Of a stretch of DNA of 8,276 bases, positions 5,901 through 8,276 are shown piece by piece (positions within the stretch are counted from its first letter, which is position 1; each line of letters opens with the position of its first letter). Origin of the DNA: Verrucomicrobiota bacterium. GTDB lineage: Bacteria; Verrucomicrobiota; Verrucomicrobiia; Opitutales; Opitutaceae. The DNA lies in contig JAEYYL010000174.1 in the NCBI GenBank assembly GCA_023430825.1, positions 1 through 8,276 on the forward strand, given 5' to 3'. The notes beneath the pieces are model-generated. The model was not told the origin of the DNA. It searched no databases and was given only the letters and a program-made list of their open reading frames with translations. Made by a program: the position numbers and the translations under genes.

Positions 5901-6539
5901 ATGAACGTGCCCTCCCGCAACGAACTGCGTCCCGCCCGGGCGAAGCCGGCGTCGGTCATCGACTGGGGGGCGGTGCGTGAGCGGCTGGCGCGGGCGGAAG
6001 CGGCGGCGAACGCGGCCGGGCATTCGCCGGAGCGGGCGCAGGCGACGCTGCGGCGGCGGGCGCGGGAACTCGCGGCGGGCGACGGACACGCGACGACGGA
6101 CGTGTCGGGTCGGGTCGAGTATGTGTGTTTCCGGCTGGACGACGCGGTGTATGGGGTGGAGACGACGGCGGCGAGGGAAGTGGTGGCGTTGCGCGAGGTG
6201 GTGCCGCTGCCGGGCGTGCCGGCGCATGTGCGCGGCTTGATCAATGTGCGCAGCCGCATTCTTCCCGTGGTGGATTTGAAACGGCTCTGGAACTTCCCGT
6301 CGGCGGCCGCGCCGGGAGGGGAGAGCGCGGTGCTCGTGGCGTGGGACGGCGCTGATTTCGGGATCGCGGCCGACGAGATCGTCGGCGTTCGTTCGACGGC
6401 TGGGTCGGGGCTGCGCGCCGTGACCGATGCGAGCCATCTCAATTCCCGTCATCTGAAAGGTCTGACGACCGACTGCATTGTGCTGGATCTGGCGGCCTTG
6501 CTGCCGGATCTGGTCGTCGACGAAACGCCCGAAGGCTGA
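5901..6539 (+). CDS. cheW: CheW-type coupling protein with N-terminal helical extension (second copy, WspD-like)
   Basis: The 212-residue protein has a CheW domain from about residue 72 (VEYVCFRLDDAVYGVET) through GLINVRSRILPVVDLKRLW (112-130) to the end block CIVLDLAALLPDL. It retains R117 at the position equivalent to E. coli CheW R62, although the following Gly is Ser. Residues 1-70 form an extension outside the CheW fold, with a helical block DWGAVRERLARAEAAANA (21-38) and a basic block SPERAQATLRRRARELA (42-58). Similar extensions occur on the second CheW (WspD type) of clusters with a TPR-bearing CheR, so it may be a docking element; that is inference. It starts 13 nt after cheR. An in-frame ATG at 5856 lies inside cheR and would add an unconserved Arg-rich leader, so 5901 is preferred. 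Confidence 0.92.
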   Translation: MNVPSRNELRPARAKPASVIDWGAVRERLARAEAAANAAGHSPERAQATLRRRARELAAGDGHATTDVSGRVEYVCFRLDDAVYGVETTAAREVVALREVVPLPGVPAHVRGLINVRSRILPVVDLKRLWNFPSAAAPGGESAVLVAWDGADFGIAADEIVGVRSTAGSGLRAVTDASHLNSRHLKGLTTDCIVLDLAALLPDLVVDETPEG

Positions 6540-6552
6540 AATCCCCTCCCCT

Positions 6553-8184
6553 ATGAACTGGTTCAACAACCTCTCCACCCGTGCCAAACTGATGGTGGTG
6601 TTTGGCGCGATGATCGTGCTCTTCGCCGTCGCGATGGGCTCAGCCTACCTCAGCATCGACAACCTCCTCGCGACGCAGGCAGACGTGCGCGACCGGCAGG
6701 CGAACGTGAGCGACTTCTCGCGGCTGGACTCCAATCACAATGTCACCCGCGTGGCGGTGTTGATGATTTTCGCGGCCGGCGATCAGGCGGAGCGGGTGCG
6801 GCTCGCGGGGAGCGTGCGCCGCGCCAACGAGGAGAACACTGAACTGCTGGCGCGACTGGAGGCGCGCAATCTCGGGAACCCTGAACTGCTGCGGTCGCTT
6901 CGGGAGTATGTCGCGGCCCGGAACCTTTACGTCACCACGCGGGAACGCGTGATGCAGCTGGCCGAGGCCGGGGATCTGGCGGAGGCGCGCCAGATTTCCT
7001 TCGGTCCGAACAACGAGCGTTATCAGGCGTTGCGCCAGATGGGAGAGGCGATGTCGCGCCAGTCGGAGCGCGAGGCGGAGGCGGCGCTCGCGCATTCGCG
7101 CGACACGGCGGACCGGGCCCGGGCGGTGTTTGCGGTGATCAGCGCGGGCGTGATCCTGTGCAGCCTGGTGGGCGTGGTCGTGCTCGGTCGGCTGATCGTG
7201 GACCCGTTGCGGGACTTGCTCGCGGCGGCGCAGCGCGTGTCGGCGGGCGACCTGCGCGCGACGGTGAAGCTCACGCACACGACGGACGAAGTCGGCGTGC
7301 TCGCGCAATCGTTTGCGACGATGCTCGATAATTTCCGGACGGTGCAGACCGAGATTCAGGACGGCGTGAACGTGATCGCATCGGCGGCGAGCGAGATTTC
7401 CACGGCGACGGCGGAGATGGCGGCGAGCGCGACGGAGACGGCGACGGCGGTGAGCCAGACGAGCACGACGGTGGAAGAGGTGAAGCAGACGGCGCAGGTG
7501 TCGGCGCAGAAGGCGGGCAACGTCGCGGACGTGGCGCAGAAGGCGGCGCAGTCGGCGCAGGTGGGGCGCAAGGCGGTCGAGGAGTCGGTCGGCGGGATGC
7601 AGGCCATCCGCGAGCAGATGGAGGTGATTGCGGACACGATCGTGCGGTTGAGCGAGCAGAGCCAGGCGATCGGCGAGATCATCGCGTCGGTGAACGATCT
7701 TGCGGAGCAGTCGAACCTGCTCGCGGTCAACGCCTCGATCGAGGCGGCGAAGGCGGGCGAGCACGGGCGGGGCTTCGCGGTGGTGGCGCAGGAGATCCGC
7801 AGCCTGGCGAGCCAGTCGAAGGAATCGACCGGCCAGATTCGCACGATTCTCAACGATATCCAAAAAGCCACTACAGCGGCGGTGATGGCGGCGGAGCAGG
7901 GCAGCAAGGCGGTCGACCAAGGCGTGAAGCAGGTCGGCCAGTCGGGCGAGACGATCCGCGCGCTGGCGGAGAGCATCGTGACGGCGTCGCAGGCGGCGAC
8001 GCAGATCACGGCGTCGAGCCAGCAGCAATTGATCGGGGTCGACCAGGTGGCGGTGGCGATGCAGAGCATCCTGCAGGCGAGCAAGCAGAACGCGACGGGC
8101 ACGCAGCAGGCGGAGGCGGGGGCGCGCAATCTGAACGAGCTGGGCCAGAAGCTGAAGAAACTGACGCAGCGATTCACGGTCTGA
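6553..8184 (+). CDS. Methyl-accepting chemotaxis protein (membrane chemoreceptor, WspA-like position)
   Basis: This 543-residue protein has the classic receptor layout. TM1 covers about residues 13-32, with a basic cytoplasmic lead. A helical, probably periplasmic sensor of about 155 residues (33-190) follows and looks like a four-helix-bundle MCP ligand domain with no recognisable small-molecule motif. TM2 is at about 191-212, then a HAMP domain at 213-265 (LIVDPLRDLLAAAQRVSAGDL, with the conserved Pro at 218). The long cytoplasmic coiled coil spans 280-540. The signalling tip is clear: LAEQSNLLAVNASIEAAKAGE around N388, followed by GRGFAVVAQEIRSLA. Signals sensed outside would modulate an array of CheW and CheA, with methylation by the CheR encoded upstream. 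There is no C-terminal CheR-docking pentapeptide of the NWETF type; the end is LTQRFTV. It starts 13 nt after the second cheW; the upstream in-frame ATG at 6478 lies inside that gene and would remove the normal short N-terminus. The ligand is unknown. Confidence 0.95.
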   Translation: MNWFNNLSTRAKLMVVFGAMIVLFAVAMGSAYLSIDNLLATQADVRDRQANVSDFSRLDSNHNVTRVAVLMIFAAGDQAERVRLAGSVRRANEENTELLARLEARNLGNPELLRSLREYVAARNLYVTTRERVMQLAEAGDLAEARQISFGPNNERYQALRQMGEAMSRQSEREAEAALAHSRDTADRARAVFAVISAGVILCSLVGVVVLGRLIVDPLRDLLAAAQRVSAGDLRATVKLTHTTDEVGVLAQSFATMLDNFRTVQTEIQDGVNVIASAASEISTATAEMAASATETATAVSQTSTTVEEVKQTAQVSAQKAGNVADVAQKAAQSAQVGRKAVEESVGGMQAIREQMEVIADTIVRLSEQSQAIGEIIASVNDLAEQSNLLAVNASIEAAKAGEHGRGFAVVAQEIRSLASQSKESTGQIRTILNDIQKATTAAVMAAEQGSKAVDQGVKQVGQSGETIRALAESIVTASQAATQITASSQQQLIGVDQVAVAMQSILQASKQNATGTQQAEAGARNLNELGQKLKKLTQRFTV

Positions 8185-8229
8185 GCGCGCCCTTCGTCCC
8201 GTGCACCGGTTCGTTCCTCCCGCTTCCCG

Positions 8230-8276
8230 ATGAAAGATCCCGCGTTTCACCAGCGGCTCCTCGCCACGTTTCGTGG
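8230..8276 (+). CDS. cheA: Probable CheA-type histidine kinase, N-terminal fragment (runs off the window)
   Basis: An ATG at 8230 opens a frame that stays open to the window edge, giving MKDPAFHQRLLATFR. The pattern LLATFR after a short acidic/polar lead resembles the first helix of the CheA HPt (phosphotransfer) domain, which usually continues with an EAxEH block. The gene lies 45 nt after the receptor in an otherwise complete CheW-CheR-CheW-MCP operon that lacks its kinase, which is the main support. The 8185-8229 spacer shows no clear terminator and is C/T-rich before the ATG. Only 15 codons are visible, so the identity rests largely on context; another Che component is possible. Confidence 0.55.
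   Translation, partial: MKDPAFHQRLLATFR

Noticed and set aside
7380..8160. Dense GCG/CAG-like triplet repetition in the receptor 3' half
   Set aside because: Explained by Ala/Glu/Gln/Ser heptads of the cytoplasmic coiled coil and high-GC codon choice; no separate tandem repeat.
6640..8250. A 536-residue minus-strand open frame opposite the receptor gene
   Set aside because: Arg/Leu/His-rich composition produced by the repetitive Ala/Glu/Gln codons of the receptor coiled coil; no motifs.

Overview
The window is high-GC DNA from a bacterial chromosome with dense, short-spaced genes. The gyrB-gyrA pair, a four-helix-bundle (23S rRNA intervening-sequence type) gene, and starts preceded by C/T-rich rather than Shine-Dalgarno sequence suggest Verrucomicrobiota, perhaps Opitutaceae. 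That placement is inference from gene content and style; no rRNA or other strong phylogenetic marker was compared.

Left part, minus strand (1-3076). gyrB (852 aa) is read leftward and is followed by gyrA, of which only the first 30 codons lie in the window. Between the gyrB stop codon and the gyrA start sits a compact unit of about 418 bp. It holds one small gene for a four-helix-bundle/S23 family protein and is bounded by a 14-bp perfect inverted repeat built from a 7-bp unit (GTAGCGA). One arm overlaps the gyrB stop codon and the other ends about 9 bp before gyrA. This looks like a small insertion into a housekeeping operon and is the most unusual thing in the window.

Middle (3077-3967). 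A 165-bp divergent intergenic region separates gyrB from a plus-strand gene for a coiled-coil protein with a C-terminal C4 zinc ribbon. An 11-bp perfect inverted repeat brackets that gene's start codon.

Right part, plus strand (3999-8276). A tightly packed chemosensory operon runs CheW, CheR with C-terminal TPRs, a second CheW with an N-terminal helical extension, a membrane methyl-accepting receptor, and the first 15 codons of a probable CheA. The content and the CheW-CheR(TPR)-CheW order match the wspB-wspC-wspD block of Wsp-type clusters, which control non-motility outputs such as cyclic-di-GMP. The output gene is beyond the window, so that function is an inference. Receptor, couplers, kinase and receptor methyltransferase would together form one membrane signalling array.
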